This document shows, in pieces, positions 12,046-20,075 of a stretch of 64,000 nt of DNA. Both the position numbers and the translations under genes were made by a program. The stretch lies in contig AP024676.1 of assembly GCA_025998955.1 (NCBI GenBank), positions 3,286,001 through 3,350,000 on the forward strand, given 5' to 3'. The notes below the pieces were generated by a model, which saw nothing but the letters and a program-made list of their open reading frames with translations, was not told the DNA's origin and searched no databases. Each line of letters begins with the position of its first letter. Positions within the stretch are counted from its first letter, which is position 1. Source of the stretch: Candidatus Roseilinea sp. GTDB lineage: Bacteria > Chloroflexota > Anaerolineae > J036 > Brachytrichaceae.

Positions 12046-13116
12046 GTGAGCTTGCTCTGGCCGGGATCCCTCGCCTTGTTGGCGACGATCCCTCTGCTCG
12101 TCGCGCTCTACATCTGGATGCAACGACGAAGGCGGCGCTTCGCCGTGCGTTTCTCCAGCCTGTCGCTGGTGCGCGAGGCGCAGCCGAATCGGTCGCGCTG
12201 GCGGCGCTACTTGCCCCCGGCCTTATTCCTGCTGGCGCTGGCGAGCTTGACGTTCGCGCTGGCGCGGCCGGTCACGGTCTTCGCCGTGCCCAGCAGCAAG
12301 ACGACGATCATCATGGCGATGGATGTGTCGCGTAGCATGTGCTCGACCGACATCCCCCCCAACCGGCTGGTGGCGGCTCAGAACGCTGCGCTGACGTTTG
12401 TCGCAGCCCAAAAGCCCGATATCCCGATCGGCATCGTCGCGTTCGCCAGCTTCGCCGAGCTGATCCAGGCGCCCACCACCGACCGAGAGGCGCTGCGCGA
12501 AGCGATCTTGAGCCTGACGACCGGCCGCCGGACAGCAATCGGCAGCGCCATCATCAAGTCGCTAGAGGTGATCGCCGAAGTGGATCCCGACGTCCCACCG
12601 CCGGTCACGGATAGCACATCGGCAGTGCCGCCGGCGCCGGTTGTCCCAGGTCAGTTCGCGCCGCACATCATCGTGCTGCTCACCGATGGGGCGAGCAACA
12701 CCGGCCCGCTACCCGAGGAGGCGGCGCAGCAGGCCGCTGACCGCGGCATTCGGGTGTACACGATCGGCTTTGGCACCGAGCATGGCGGCGAGATGCCGAA
12801 CTGCAACCCCCGCTATGTGGGCAACGAGCCATACAGCGGCTACGGGATGGGCAGCGGCGCCTTCGGTGGTGGATTCGGCGGGCAGTTCCGGCGCGGCATT
12901 GACGAGGAGACGCTCAAGCGCGTTGCAACCATGACCTCGGCGGAGTATTACCCGGCAGAAAGCGTCGAGGAGCTGGTGAACGTCTTCCGCGAGCTGCCGA
13001 CGCACCTCATCGCTAAATACGAGACGCAGGAGGTCAGCTTCGCTTTCGCTGCGTTGGGCGCGCTGCTGGCGGCGTTGGCGTTTGCCCTCTCGCTGCTGTG
13101 GCACCCGTTGCTATAG
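12046..13116 (+). CDS. second BatA/BatB-like vWA membrane protein
   Basis: 356 residues from a GTG start with GGGAGGT upstream. The topology is the same as the preceding protein: two N-terminal helices, a vWA domain and a C-terminal helix. The metal site is DVSRSM, in which the usual second glycine is replaced by arginine, and TDGASN follows in the middle of the domain. A Gly-rich, Tyr-containing loop (GYGMGSGAFGGGFGGQF) around residues 265-281 is distinctive. It is a tandem duplicate of its neighbour that has diverged strongly. This is the last gene of the MoxR operon. Confidence 0.9.
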   Translation: MSLLWPGSLALLATIPLLVALYIWMQRRRRRFAVRFSSLSLVREAQPNRSRWRRYLPPALFLLALASLTFALARPVTVFAVPSSKTTIIMAMDVSRSMCSTDIPPNRLVAAQNAALTFVAAQKPDIPIGIVAFASFAELIQAPTTDREALREAILSLTTGRRTAIGSAIIKSLEVIAEVDPDVPPPVTDSTSAVPPAPVVPGQFAPHIIVLLTDGASNTGPLPEEAAQQAADRGIRVYTIGFGTEHGGEMPNCNPRYVGNEPYSGYGMGSGAFGGGFGGQFRRGIDEETLKRVATMTSAEYYPAESVEELVNVFRELPTHLIAKYETQEVSFAFAALGALLAALAFALSLLWHPLL

Positions 13117-13529
13117 CGTGGCAGAGGCGGTGCTCGTCAATTGACGCTCTGGATCATCGCCCTCCAAATGGCTGACCTTCTGTAACGAATCGCTGCTTAC
13201 GCTTTGACTCAGGCGTTCGATGCAAGAAATCGTTCGTCTGCTTGGATGAAGCGACAAGCGGTGTGCAAAGAAACTTGGCCGTCGACGTGCAGCTTCCCCG
13301 CTGCGCTACTCTACGCCCGGCTGCCTTGAAGCGGCGTCGAAGACTCGGATATCGCGCCGGTGGGCAAACGCTAAGACATGCGGCGTGTGCGTTGGCTATG
13401 CTGCATGCCATGAGTTGGAGGGCGTTTGTCGTCGTTGCATCGGCAGGATTGGTCAATCGCTGCCTCCATTGAGCTGCGGGAGCAGTAACAGTACTGTCTG
13501 TCTATAGCCTAGTAAGTAGGGCGCTGCAG
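13117..13529. other. 413-base gap with no convincing gene
   Basis: Between the vWA operon and the cupredoxin gene. Open frames here (for example 13154-13456 minus) have no recognisable protein motif and atypical composition. No clear hairpin terminator or promoter was found. Confidence 0.5.
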
Positions 13530-14141
13530 ATGGAGGTAAGACGAACAGAACGAGAGAAGATGAAGCTCATCCGGCGCGTGCTGCGCACCTTGATTCTCAT
13601 CGTCCTGGGTGCAGTGCTGGGTACGCTGCTGGGCGTGTTGGTGTTGCAGATCGCCTTCGCCGCAACCGGCCGCAGCGCCGGCAATGCCAACGTCGCCATC
13701 GCCGGCTTCGCCTATTCGCCCAAGCAGGCTGTGGTGCGCGTGGGTGACACGGTGACCTGGACTAACAACGACTTCGCGCCGCACACCGTGACGGCCAACG
13801 ACGCTTCGTTCAACTCTGGCACGTTGGGGCAAGGCGGTGTGTATTCGCGCACATTCGGTGCGACCGGCGTGTTCAGCTACTTCTGCGCCATTCACCCGAG
13901 CATGACAGGGAGCGTGCGGGTGATCAGCGAGACGCTCGTGCACCTGCCACTTGTGCAGAAGGCAGGACAAGCGAGCGCGCCAGCACCGCCCGACCCGCCG
14001 GTCGTCGGCGCCAGCGGGCGATGGAGCGACTCGGCGACATGGGGTGGCCAAGTCCCTGAACCGACCAGCGAGATAACCATCCCTGCCGGCAAGACGGTGA
14101 TATTAGAGAGCGCCTTAAAGAATCGCATGATCTTGGACTAG
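13530..14141 (+). pseudogene. exported cupredoxin fused to truncated G8-like domain
   Basis: The frame gives 203 residues; MKLIRRVL at 13560 is an equally good start. A hydrophobic signal or anchor (about residues 18-45) is followed by an amicyanin/plastocyanin-type copper domain. The ligands are visible: His in APHTVT, and Cys-x2-His-x2-Met in CAIHPSM. After a Pro/Ala linker, residues about 165-194 (GRWSDSATWGGQVP, then ITIPAGKTVIL) match the beginning of a G8 domain. That domain stops after 30 residues, exactly where a miniature element begins at 14106; the last 12 residues and the stop are encoded by the element. The copper domain may still be functional. A loosely similar beta-helix remnant lies on the other side of the element. 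Classified as broken because of the interrupted second domain. Confidence 0.7.
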
Positions 14142-14299
14142 GAAGCACGTCATGCCTGCGCATTCCCCGCCTTCGCGGGGATGACGGGGCATCCAGAAGG
14201 CACGCAGGCTGGATTCCCGCTTGCGCGGGAATGACGATTGGGCAGCTTTGTTGATTATGCAAGCTGAAGATTGGCCGCATTGGAGTTTAAGACGCTCTC
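14106..14299. mobile_element. 194-bp miniature inverted-repeat element (MITE-like)
   Basis: Ends are imperfect inverted repeats: GAGAGCGCCTTAAA on the left (14106-14119) and TTTAAGACGCTCTC on the right (14286-14299), 13 of 14 matching. TTA flanks both sides (14103-14105 and 14300-14302), as expected for a target duplication. It has no coding capacity. Inside are two hairpins, ATTCCCCGC/GCGGGGAT (14162-14182) and ATTCCCGC/GCGGGAAT (14213-14232). The second matches the ATTCCC-N8-GGGAAT layout of Neisseria dRS3 repeats. It interrupts the G8 part of the cupredoxin gene. Confidence 0.7.
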
Positions 14300-14303
14300 T
14301 TAG

Positions 14304-14705
14304 GCCATCGCGGTCTGGCCGACCGAGCGGGTGGACCGCAGCGTGCCGCAAGTGCGGCGCACGCCGCTGGTGGAGAACCTGGTCGTTGCCGATTGCCGCT
14401 CCGCTGTCTTCGCCGCCGAGAAGGTCGGGCCGATTGGCGTGCGCGGCGCAGTGCTCTACGGCATGAGCGATAACCAGCCGCCCGGCGTCGACGCCGCGAC
14501 GCGCAACTACGAAGCATTGTTCAAATCGTACGGCGCGCACAACGACGATCTGAAAGTGACCGTGCTGTCGCTATATCCGTTCATCCTGGCGAGCTCGAAC
14601 AACCTCACCGAGGCCGAGGTTCTGGCGCAGCGCCGCTTGGATGGCACGAACGAGCCGCGATTTATCGAGTTCAGCAACGTGAAGATTCAGGGCTGGCCGA
14701 AGTGA
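14304..14705 (+). pseudogene. remnant of a beta-helix / G8-type surface protein
   Basis: An open frame begins right after the miniature element and runs 133 codons; an internal GTG lies at 14331. The protein (TPLVENLVVADCRSAVFAAEK, then VLYGMSDNQPP and FIEFSNVKIQGWPK) reads like the C-terminal part of a right-handed beta-helix protein and has no signal peptide. It is probably the tail of the gene whose beginning is the cupredoxin-G8 frame upstream. Precise removal of the element (197 bases including one TTA) would leave the two halves out of frame, so an additional deletion or shift must have occurred. The homology statement is from motif appearance only. Confidence 0.45.
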
Positions 14706-14740
14706 ACAGAGTGAACAGAGTGAACAGAGTGAACAGAGTG
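14702..14740 (+). repeat. four tandem copies of a 9-base repeat at gene start
   Basis: GTGAACAGA is repeated four times, the last copy imperfect. Each copy contains a possible GTG start in the frame of the pectate-lyase-like gene. Copy-number change would lengthen or shorten the signal-peptide N-region in steps of three residues. Confidence 0.8.
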
Positions 14741-17131
14741 CGACTGCTGATGCGCGTCTGCTTGGGCGCGATGATGCTGTGCACGGCACAAGCCACGCAG
14801 GCCAGAACGAGTGAGCGAGTCTCGATTGAGGCTAACTTTTCGACGCGTCATGCCTCTTTCAACGCATCCTCGTCGGCGCTGACACTACCGGCCGAAGAGG
14901 AATTTGTTGGCCCGTTCGCAAGCTGGGCGAACGTGAAGACAGACTATGGTGCAAAGGGCGACGGCTTGAGCGATGACACGGCGGCGCTGCAACAGGCGCT
15001 CGATCGAGTCGGTCAGGCAGGAGCGCCGGGCACTCTGTTCATTCCGGCCGGTGTCTATCGTGTGACCAACACGTTAAGGTTGCAAGGCCGTCAGGGCGTG
15101 AATGTGATCGGCGCCGATCCGGAGCAGGTCGTCCTCAAATGGGATGGGGCGACAGGCGGTGATCTGTTCGAAGTGCAGGGTGTGTCGTATAGCAAGCTGG
15201 CGCGATTCACGCTGGACGGTGCAGGCAAAGCGCGCGTGCTGCTGAACAACAATTGGCCCGGCAACGCCAACTACTTCCCTACCGGCAACGAACATTCTGA
15301 GATCATCTTCAAAGACGCGCAGGTCGGCATCCTGGCAGGTCAAGGAGACGGCGGCACGGCCGAGACAGTCGTGGCACGCTGTCGCTTCCTGCGCCTGTCG
15401 GACGCGGGCGTAAAGACTACGAACTACAACGCACTGGATTGGTTCATATGGGATTCACTCTTCGAAGACAATGCCGTTGGCGTCCACAACGTGCAGGGTG
15501 GCTTTCATGTGTATCGTTCAGTTTTTCGCCGCTCGGCGCAAGCCGATATCAAAGTCTCGAACAAAATGTTCTTCGCCCTGCGGGGCAACTATTCGATTGA
15601 TTCGAGGCGTTTCCTGCTGTCGGAGGGTGCATCGGGTAACCCGAGCGGTTTCAACGTGCAGGGCAACGTGATCCTGGATACGATCGAGCCGGCAGCAATC
15701 TTCGTCAACGATGCTGGGCCACTCATGCTGTTGGACAATCTGATTCGCAGCCGCGCGAACAACACTGGGCCGGCCGTGTTTCAGTCCGATTTCGGTCCTG
15801 GCGTCGTGACCGGCATCGGCAATACGTTCACAGTGTCGAACCCGTGGAATGTGGACAGCCGCTCGGGCTTCACGCAGCTAGACAACAACATCATCAGCCG
15901 TGCTGGTGTGAACCCGTCCGAGCCGGTGCTGCCAGGGTTCTGGGTCAAGCAGAACCGACCGGTGATCGAAGTGCCGCCGAATGCCGACAGCGCCAGCATT
16001 CAAGCCGCACTGGATCAAGCTTTCGCCTTGCGTGGGCAGCGGCCTATTGTGCATCTACCAGAGGGCAGCTATAGCGTGCGCAACACACTGATCATCACCG
16101 CTGAGAGCGATGTGCAACTTGTCGGCGACGGCTTATTTCGCACCCAGTTGAATTGGATAGGTGATGCACCTGGGCCTGTTCTGCGCATCGTCGGGCCAAG
16201 CCGGGCTACCTTGCGTGACTTGATGATCGGCGGCGCGAATGCGACGGATGCAGTGGTAATGGAGCGCATTGACCAAACTGGCGCGCGCATCGTCGCCGAC
16301 CAAATCTTTCTTAGCGGCAGAACGGGGCTGCTGGCCAATGGCTTGGATGATGCAGTGGTGAACGTGCGCACATATTACGCGGCGTCCATTCGCAGTGGGC
16401 AAGCGACGCTGCGCGTCGTCGGCGGCCCTCGGCTGACCAGTGGAGATGAAGCGCCCGGCGCAGTACATATCTTCAGCGGCGCGACCAGCAACAACGACCT
16501 CAATTTGCAGGTCGTGAATGGCGGGCGCTTGACCTATACCGATGTGTGGTTCGAGGGTGCGAGCGAGGCGATGGTGAACGTGGGTGGCAAGAGCACAGTC
16601 ACGATCAATGGCGGCAACTATGCCGCCGGCGGAGGCGGGTCCATGCGCTATGTGACATACGATGCGGATTTCGCTGGCCGTCTGTCGTTGATCAACACGC
16701 GCAGCGAAGTGACGCTCACCGCGCCAGCGACCCTGACGGCGGCCGCGCGCGTGCTGGCGATGAACGATTTAACCGTGCAGTCGTGCGCTGTATCCGCATG
16801 TGGCTTGGGGAAGTATCGCAACGATGCGCCTGGGCGGGCGTTCTTCATGCACAACTTGGCCGCCGGCGGCGACATCCAAGGCTATGTCTCACGCGTGCCT
16901 GATTTGGGTACAGCCGATGCGGCAGCGCTCCGCGAGTTCTACGCCCAACTGCGTGCGCGCCAGTTGCCCAGCTTAGATGCCCCTGCTGCAATGCCTGGTC
17001 AGACTGATGTGCGACTGTATCGCATCTCGCTCAGCGCAGCGGTGACCGGTCTGCACCTGGTTGGCGGTGGAAGCGCTTCTCCACCGATCGAAGTGGTGCC
17101 ACGCGTTCGCCTGCCGATGGTCGTGCGGTAG
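14702..17131 (+). CDS. exported two-module pectate-lyase-superfamily protein
   Basis: 809 residues from GTG 14702; ATG 14750 gives a shorter signal peptide. The first 13 codons are four copies of a 9-base tandem repeat, producing the positively charged NRVNRVNRV start. Two right-handed beta-helix modules are visible. Module 1 (about 75-400) begins with the Pectate_lyase_3 signature VKTDYGAKGDGLSDDTAAL. Module 2 (about 420-760) begins with SIQAALDQAFALRGQRPIVHLP and VRNTLIIT. Such proteins cleave or bind polysaccharides outside the cell. Catalytic residues cannot be assigned from sequence alone, and it ends without an anchor. Its start overlaps the upstream remnant by four bases, so it may have been part of the same transcription unit. 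Confidence 0.8.
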   Translation: MNRVNRVNRVNRVRLLMRVCLGAMMLCTAQATQARTSERVSIEANFSTRHASFNASSSALTLPAEEEFVGPFASWANVKTDYGAKGDGLSDDTAALQQALDRVGQAGAPGTLFIPAGVYRVTNTLRLQGRQGVNVIGADPEQVVLKWDGATGGDLFEVQGVSYSKLARFTLDGAGKARVLLNNNWPGNANYFPTGNEHSEIIFKDAQVGILAGQGDGGTAETVVARCRFLRLSDAGVKTTNYNALDWFIWDSLFEDNAVGVHNVQGGFHVYRSVFRRSAQADIKVSNKMFFALRGNYSIDSRRFLLSEGASGNPSGFNVQGNVILDTIEPAAIFVNDAGPLMLLDNLIRSRANNTGPAVFQSDFGPGVVTGIGNTFTVSNPWNVDSRSGFTQLDNNIISRAGVNPSEPVLPGFWVKQNRPVIEVPPNADSASIQAALDQAFALRGQRPIVHLPEGSYSVRNTLIITAESDVQLVGDGLFRTQLNWIGDAPGPVLRIVGPSRATLRDLMIGGANATDAVVMERIDQTGARIVADQIFLSGRTGLLANGLDDAVVNVRTYYAASIRSGQATLRVVGGPRLTSGDEAPGAVHIFSGATSNNDLNLQVVNGGRLTYTDVWFEGASEAMVNVGGKSTVTINGGNYAAGGGGSMRYVTYDADFAGRLSLINTRSEVTLTAPATLTAAARVLAMNDLTVQSCAVSACGLGKYRNDAPGRAFFMHNLAAGGDIQGYVSRVPDLGTADAAALREFYAQLRARQLPSLDAPAAMPGQTDVRLYRISLSAAVTGLHLVGGGSASPPIEVVPRVRLPMVVR

Positions 17132-17213
17132 AGGGCGCTTGGGCTGTTGCATCCGCCACAGCACGGTCCCCTAGATATAGTCTGGGGCGAAATCGGAGAT
17201 CTGAGGAGATGCA

Positions 17214-18395
17214 ATGAACACACCCGAACCACAGCCCGGCATCCAGACGCGCATGATCCAGGGCGCGCGACCGTTCAACGAGACGGCGGCCGTCATGCCG
17301 CCCATCTACCAGACCGCGACGTATCAGTTGCCCACGCCGGAGGCTGGCGCGGACTACGCCACCGAAGTTGCGCCGGCGCAGTTCTACACCCGCTACGGCT
17401 CGCCGAACAACAAGCAGGTCGAGGCGCTGCTCGCTGCGCTCGAAGGCAGCGAGGCCGCGTTGGCCTTGGGCAGCGGCATGGCCGCGGTTAGCACGGCGCT
17501 GCTGTCGAACCTCCGGGCCGGCGACCACGTCGTGGCCCAGCGCACCCACTACACCGCCACGCTGTCGCTGTTGAGCGACGTGCTGCCGCGCTTCGGCGTC
17601 GAAGTCACGCAGGTGGATCAGCGCGACACGGAGGCGTTCGCGCGCGCCATGCGGCCGAACACGCGCATCGTCTACACCGAGACGCCCACCAACCCGACCA
17701 TGGACTTGACCGACCTGCGCGCCACTGCCGCGATCGCCCATGCGCAGGGCGCACTCGCAATTACCGACAACACTTTCGCCTCAGCCTATAACCAGCGCCC
17801 GCTCGCGCTGGGCTATGACCTGGTCGTTCACAGCGCGACGAAGTACATGAACGGCCACAGCGACGTAACCGCCGGCGTGATCTGCGGCCCGCGCGCGCTG
17901 ATCGAGAAAGCGTGGGAGCACATGCGCATCAACGGGCCGCTGCTGCACCCGTTCGAGGCGTGGTTGCTGCGGCGCGGCCTGCTGACCTACGGGCTGCGCA
18001 TGGCGCGGCACAACGCGAATGGCCTGGCCGTCGCGCAGTTCCTGGAGAAACATCCGGCCGTGGCCAAGGTGCATTACCCCGGCCTCGAGTCGCACCCGCA
18101 GCACGCGCTGGCGAAGCGGCAAATGCCCGGCGGCTTCGGCGGGATGATCGCCTTCGAGGTGAAGGGCGGCTACGATGCGGCGTATCGTGTCATCGGGCGA
18201 ACGAAGCTATGCATCCTCGCCGTCAGCCTGGGCGGCGTGGAGACGTTGATCACGCATCCGGCCTCAATGGTGCACTCGCAGCAGACCGACGAGCAGCGTG
18301 CCCAAGCCGGCATCGCGCCCGGACTGATCCGACTGTCGGTCGGCTGCGAGGATGTCGAAGACATCATTGCAGATTTGGATCAGGCGCTCGCGTAG
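17214..18395 (+). CDS. Cys/Met metabolism PLP-dependent enzyme (cystathionine gamma-synthase-like)
   Basis: 393 residues, full length for the family. GSGMAAVSTALLS binds the PLP phosphate, TNPTMDLTDL and DNTFAS precede the PLP lysine in HSATKYMNGHSD, and the C-terminal domain ends with LIRLSVGCEDVEDIIADLDQAL. Members include cystathionine gamma-synthase, cystathionine gamma-lyase, methionine gamma-lyase and O-acetylhomoserine sulfhydrylase, which cannot be separated by eye. GAGGAG lies six bases before the ATG. It stands alone, with no sulfur-metabolism neighbours and no recognisable SAM riboswitch in the 82-base leader. Confidence 0.9.
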   Translation: MNTPEPQPGIQTRMIQGARPFNETAAVMPPIYQTATYQLPTPEAGADYATEVAPAQFYTRYGSPNNKQVEALLAALEGSEAALALGSGMAAVSTALLSNLRAGDHVVAQRTHYTATLSLLSDVLPRFGVEVTQVDQRDTEAFARAMRPNTRIVYTETPTNPTMDLTDLRATAAIAHAQGALAITDNTFASAYNQRPLALGYDLVVHSATKYMNGHSDVTAGVICGPRALIEKAWEHMRINGPLLHPFEAWLLRRGLLTYGLRMARHNANGLAVAQFLEKHPAVAKVHYPGLESHPQHALAKRQMPGGFGGMIAFEVKGGYDAAYRVIGRTKLCILAVSLGGVETLITHPASMVHSQQTDEQRAQAGIAPGLIRLSVGCEDVEDIIADLDQALA

Positions 18396-18424
18396 GGGGC
18401 TCGAGTGCATAGGGGCAAAATGCG

Positions 18425-18515
18425 CGCGGTAGGGCGCGGACTCCGTTCCGCGCCTCTATACCATCAGTGGGAGCGCGCCCCCGCTCATGCGTCTGCTCCT
18501 GTTGGCGAATGCACC
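18425..18515. repeat. dispersed REP-like repeat, copy 1
   Basis: Contains a hairpin with arms GGCGCGGA (18433-18440) and TCCGCGCC (18447-18454), and ends with CGTCTGCTCCTGTTGGCGAA (18490-18509). The same tail, 21 of 23 bases identical, recurs at 27221-27243. It fills the convergent gap between the PLP enzyme and livF. Confidence 0.55.
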
Positions 18516-18542
18516 CGCGAGATCCCCGGCGGGTTGCCCACG

Positions 18543-19262
18543 TCAGTGTCCCGCTTCGCCCAGGTAGGCCGCCTTCACCTTCGGATTGTCGAGCAGGCTC
18601 TTCCCTTCGCCGGAGAGCGTGATCCGGCCGGTCTCCAGCACATAGCCGCGATGGGCGATGCTGAGCGCCAGGCGCGCGTTTTGCTCCACGAGCAAGATGG
18701 TCGTGCCCTGCTGGTTGATCTCACGGATGATGTTGAAGATCTGCTCCACCAGCACCGGCGCGAGGCCCATGGACGGTTCGTCCAGCAACAGTACGCGTGG
18801 CCGGCCCATCAGCGCCCGGCCGATGGCCAGCATCTGTTGTTCGCCGCCGGAGAGCGTGCCACCGCGCTGATGGATGCGCTCGCGCAGGCGTGGGAAGAGC
18901 GTGAACACGCGCTCCATGTCGCGCTGGATGCCGTCGGCGTCGCGGCGCTGATACGCGCCCATCTCCAGGTTCTCGCGCACCGTCAGCCTAGGGAAGATGC
19001 GCCGGCCTTCGGGGGCCTGGAGCACGCCGCGGGCGACGATCTCGTGGGCGGGCAGGTGGTCAATGCGCTGTCCCTCGAGGATCACTTCGCCATGGCGCGG
19101 CGTCAGCAGGCCGGAGATCGTCCGCAGCGTGGTGCTCTTGCCGGCGCCGTTCGACCCGATCAGCGTGACGATCTCGCCCTTCTCGACCGCCAGCGAGATG
19201 CCTTTGAGGGCGTGGATGTTGCCGTAGTAGGTGTGGACGTCTTTCAGCTCAAGTAAGGTCAT
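18543..19262 (-). CDS. livF: branched-chain amino acid ABC transporter ATPase LivF
   Basis: 239 residues. Walker A is GSNGAGKST, the signature motif LSGGEQQ, and Walker B VLLLDEPSMGLAP; the LivF-specific APEGRRIFPRLTV is present. It powers import of leucine, isoleucine, valine or related amino acids together with LivG, LivM and LivH, whose genes lie upstream on the same strand. The spacing of 27 bases from livG indicates one operon. Confidence 0.95.
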   Translation of the reverse strand: MTLLELKDVHTYYGNIHALKGISLAVEKGEIVTLIGSNGAGKSTTLRTISGLLTPRHGEVILEGQRIDHLPAHEIVARGVLQAPEGRRIFPRLTVRENLEMGAYQRRDADGIQRDMERVFTLFPRLRERIHQRGGTLSGGEQQMLAIGRALMGRPRVLLLDEPSMGLAPVLVEQIFNIIREINQQGTTILLVEQNARLALSIAHRGYVLETGRITLSGEGKSLLDNPKVKAAYLGEAGH

Positions 19263-19289
19263 GCTGTGCTCGATGAACTCGTGGGCGCG

Positions 19290-20066
19290 TCAATCGGCGA
19301 CGACTGCGCCGCGCCCCAGATACGCTTCGACCACCCGCGCGTTGGCGCGAATCTCCTCCGGCTTGCCCTCGGCGATCTTCTCACCGTAGTCCAACACCGA
19401 GATGCGCTCGGAGATGGTCATGACCACGCGCATATCGTGCTCGATCAGGATCACCGTCAGCCCGAGTTCGTCGCGCAGGCGTTGGATCAGCCGCGTAGCC
19501 TCGAGCGTCTCCTGGGGGTTCATGCCGGCGGTCGGCTCGTCCAACAGGATCAGCTTCGGCTCGGTGGCCAGGGCGCGCGCGATCTCCAATCGGCGCTGAT
19601 CGCCGTAGGGCAGGTTCTTGGCTAGCTCGTCGAAGCGGCCTTCGAGGCCGACGAACTTGAGCAGCTCGCGGGCGCGGGCACGGGCACGCGGCTCCTCGGC
19701 GCGCACGCTCGGGCTCTGGAAGATGATCTGCCACATCTTGGCGTTCAGGCGCGCGTGCATGCCCACCAGCACGTTCTCGATCGCCGTCATGTTGTTGAAC
19801 AGCCGGATGTTCTGGAAGGTGCGCGCAATGCCCTGCTTGGTGATCTGGTCAGGGCGTTGGCCGGCGATGGACGCGCCGTCGAAGATGATGCTGCCGTGAT
19901 CGGGCTTATAGATGCCGGTGAGCACGTTGAAGAACGTGGTCTTGCCGGCGCCGTTCGGGCCGATCACGCTGACGATGCTGCCGCGCTCCACGGTGAGCGA
20001 GACGTTGTTCACCGCGGTCAGGCCGCCGAAGGATTTGGTGACATTTTGTGCTTCGAGTAGCGCCAT
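19290..20066 (-). CDS. livG: branched-chain amino acid ABC transporter ATPase LivG
   Basis: 258 residues. Walker A is GPNGAGKTT and Walker B is LILLDEPTAGMNPQE; the signature region reads LPYGDQRRLEIARAL, the usual LivG variant of LSGGQ. LivG-type ARTFQNIRLFNNMTAIENVLVG is present. It starts nine bases after livM ends and forms the ATPase heterodimer with LivF. Confidence 0.95.
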   Translation of the reverse strand: MALLEAQNVTKSFGGLTAVNNVSLTVERGSIVSVIGPNGAGKTTFFNVLTGIYKPDHGSIIFDGASIAGQRPDQITKQGIARTFQNIRLFNNMTAIENVLVGMHARLNAKMWQIIFQSPSVRAEEPRARARARELLKFVGLEGRFDELAKNLPYGDQRRLEIARALATEPKLILLDEPTAGMNPQETLEATRLIQRLRDELGLTVILIEHDMRVVMTISERISVLDYGEKIAEGKPEEIRANARVVEAYLGRGAVVAD

Positions 20067-20075
20067 AGTCGTCCC

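Noticed and set aside
13154-13456. 100-codon open frame on the minus strand
   Set aside because: No motif, no ribosome-binding site, and composition typical of antisense frames in GC-rich DNA. Treated as non-coding.
17132-17213. Possible SAM riboswitch before the Cys/Met PLP gene
   Set aside because: The leader is only 82 bases, with no SAM-I stem pattern or terminator found.
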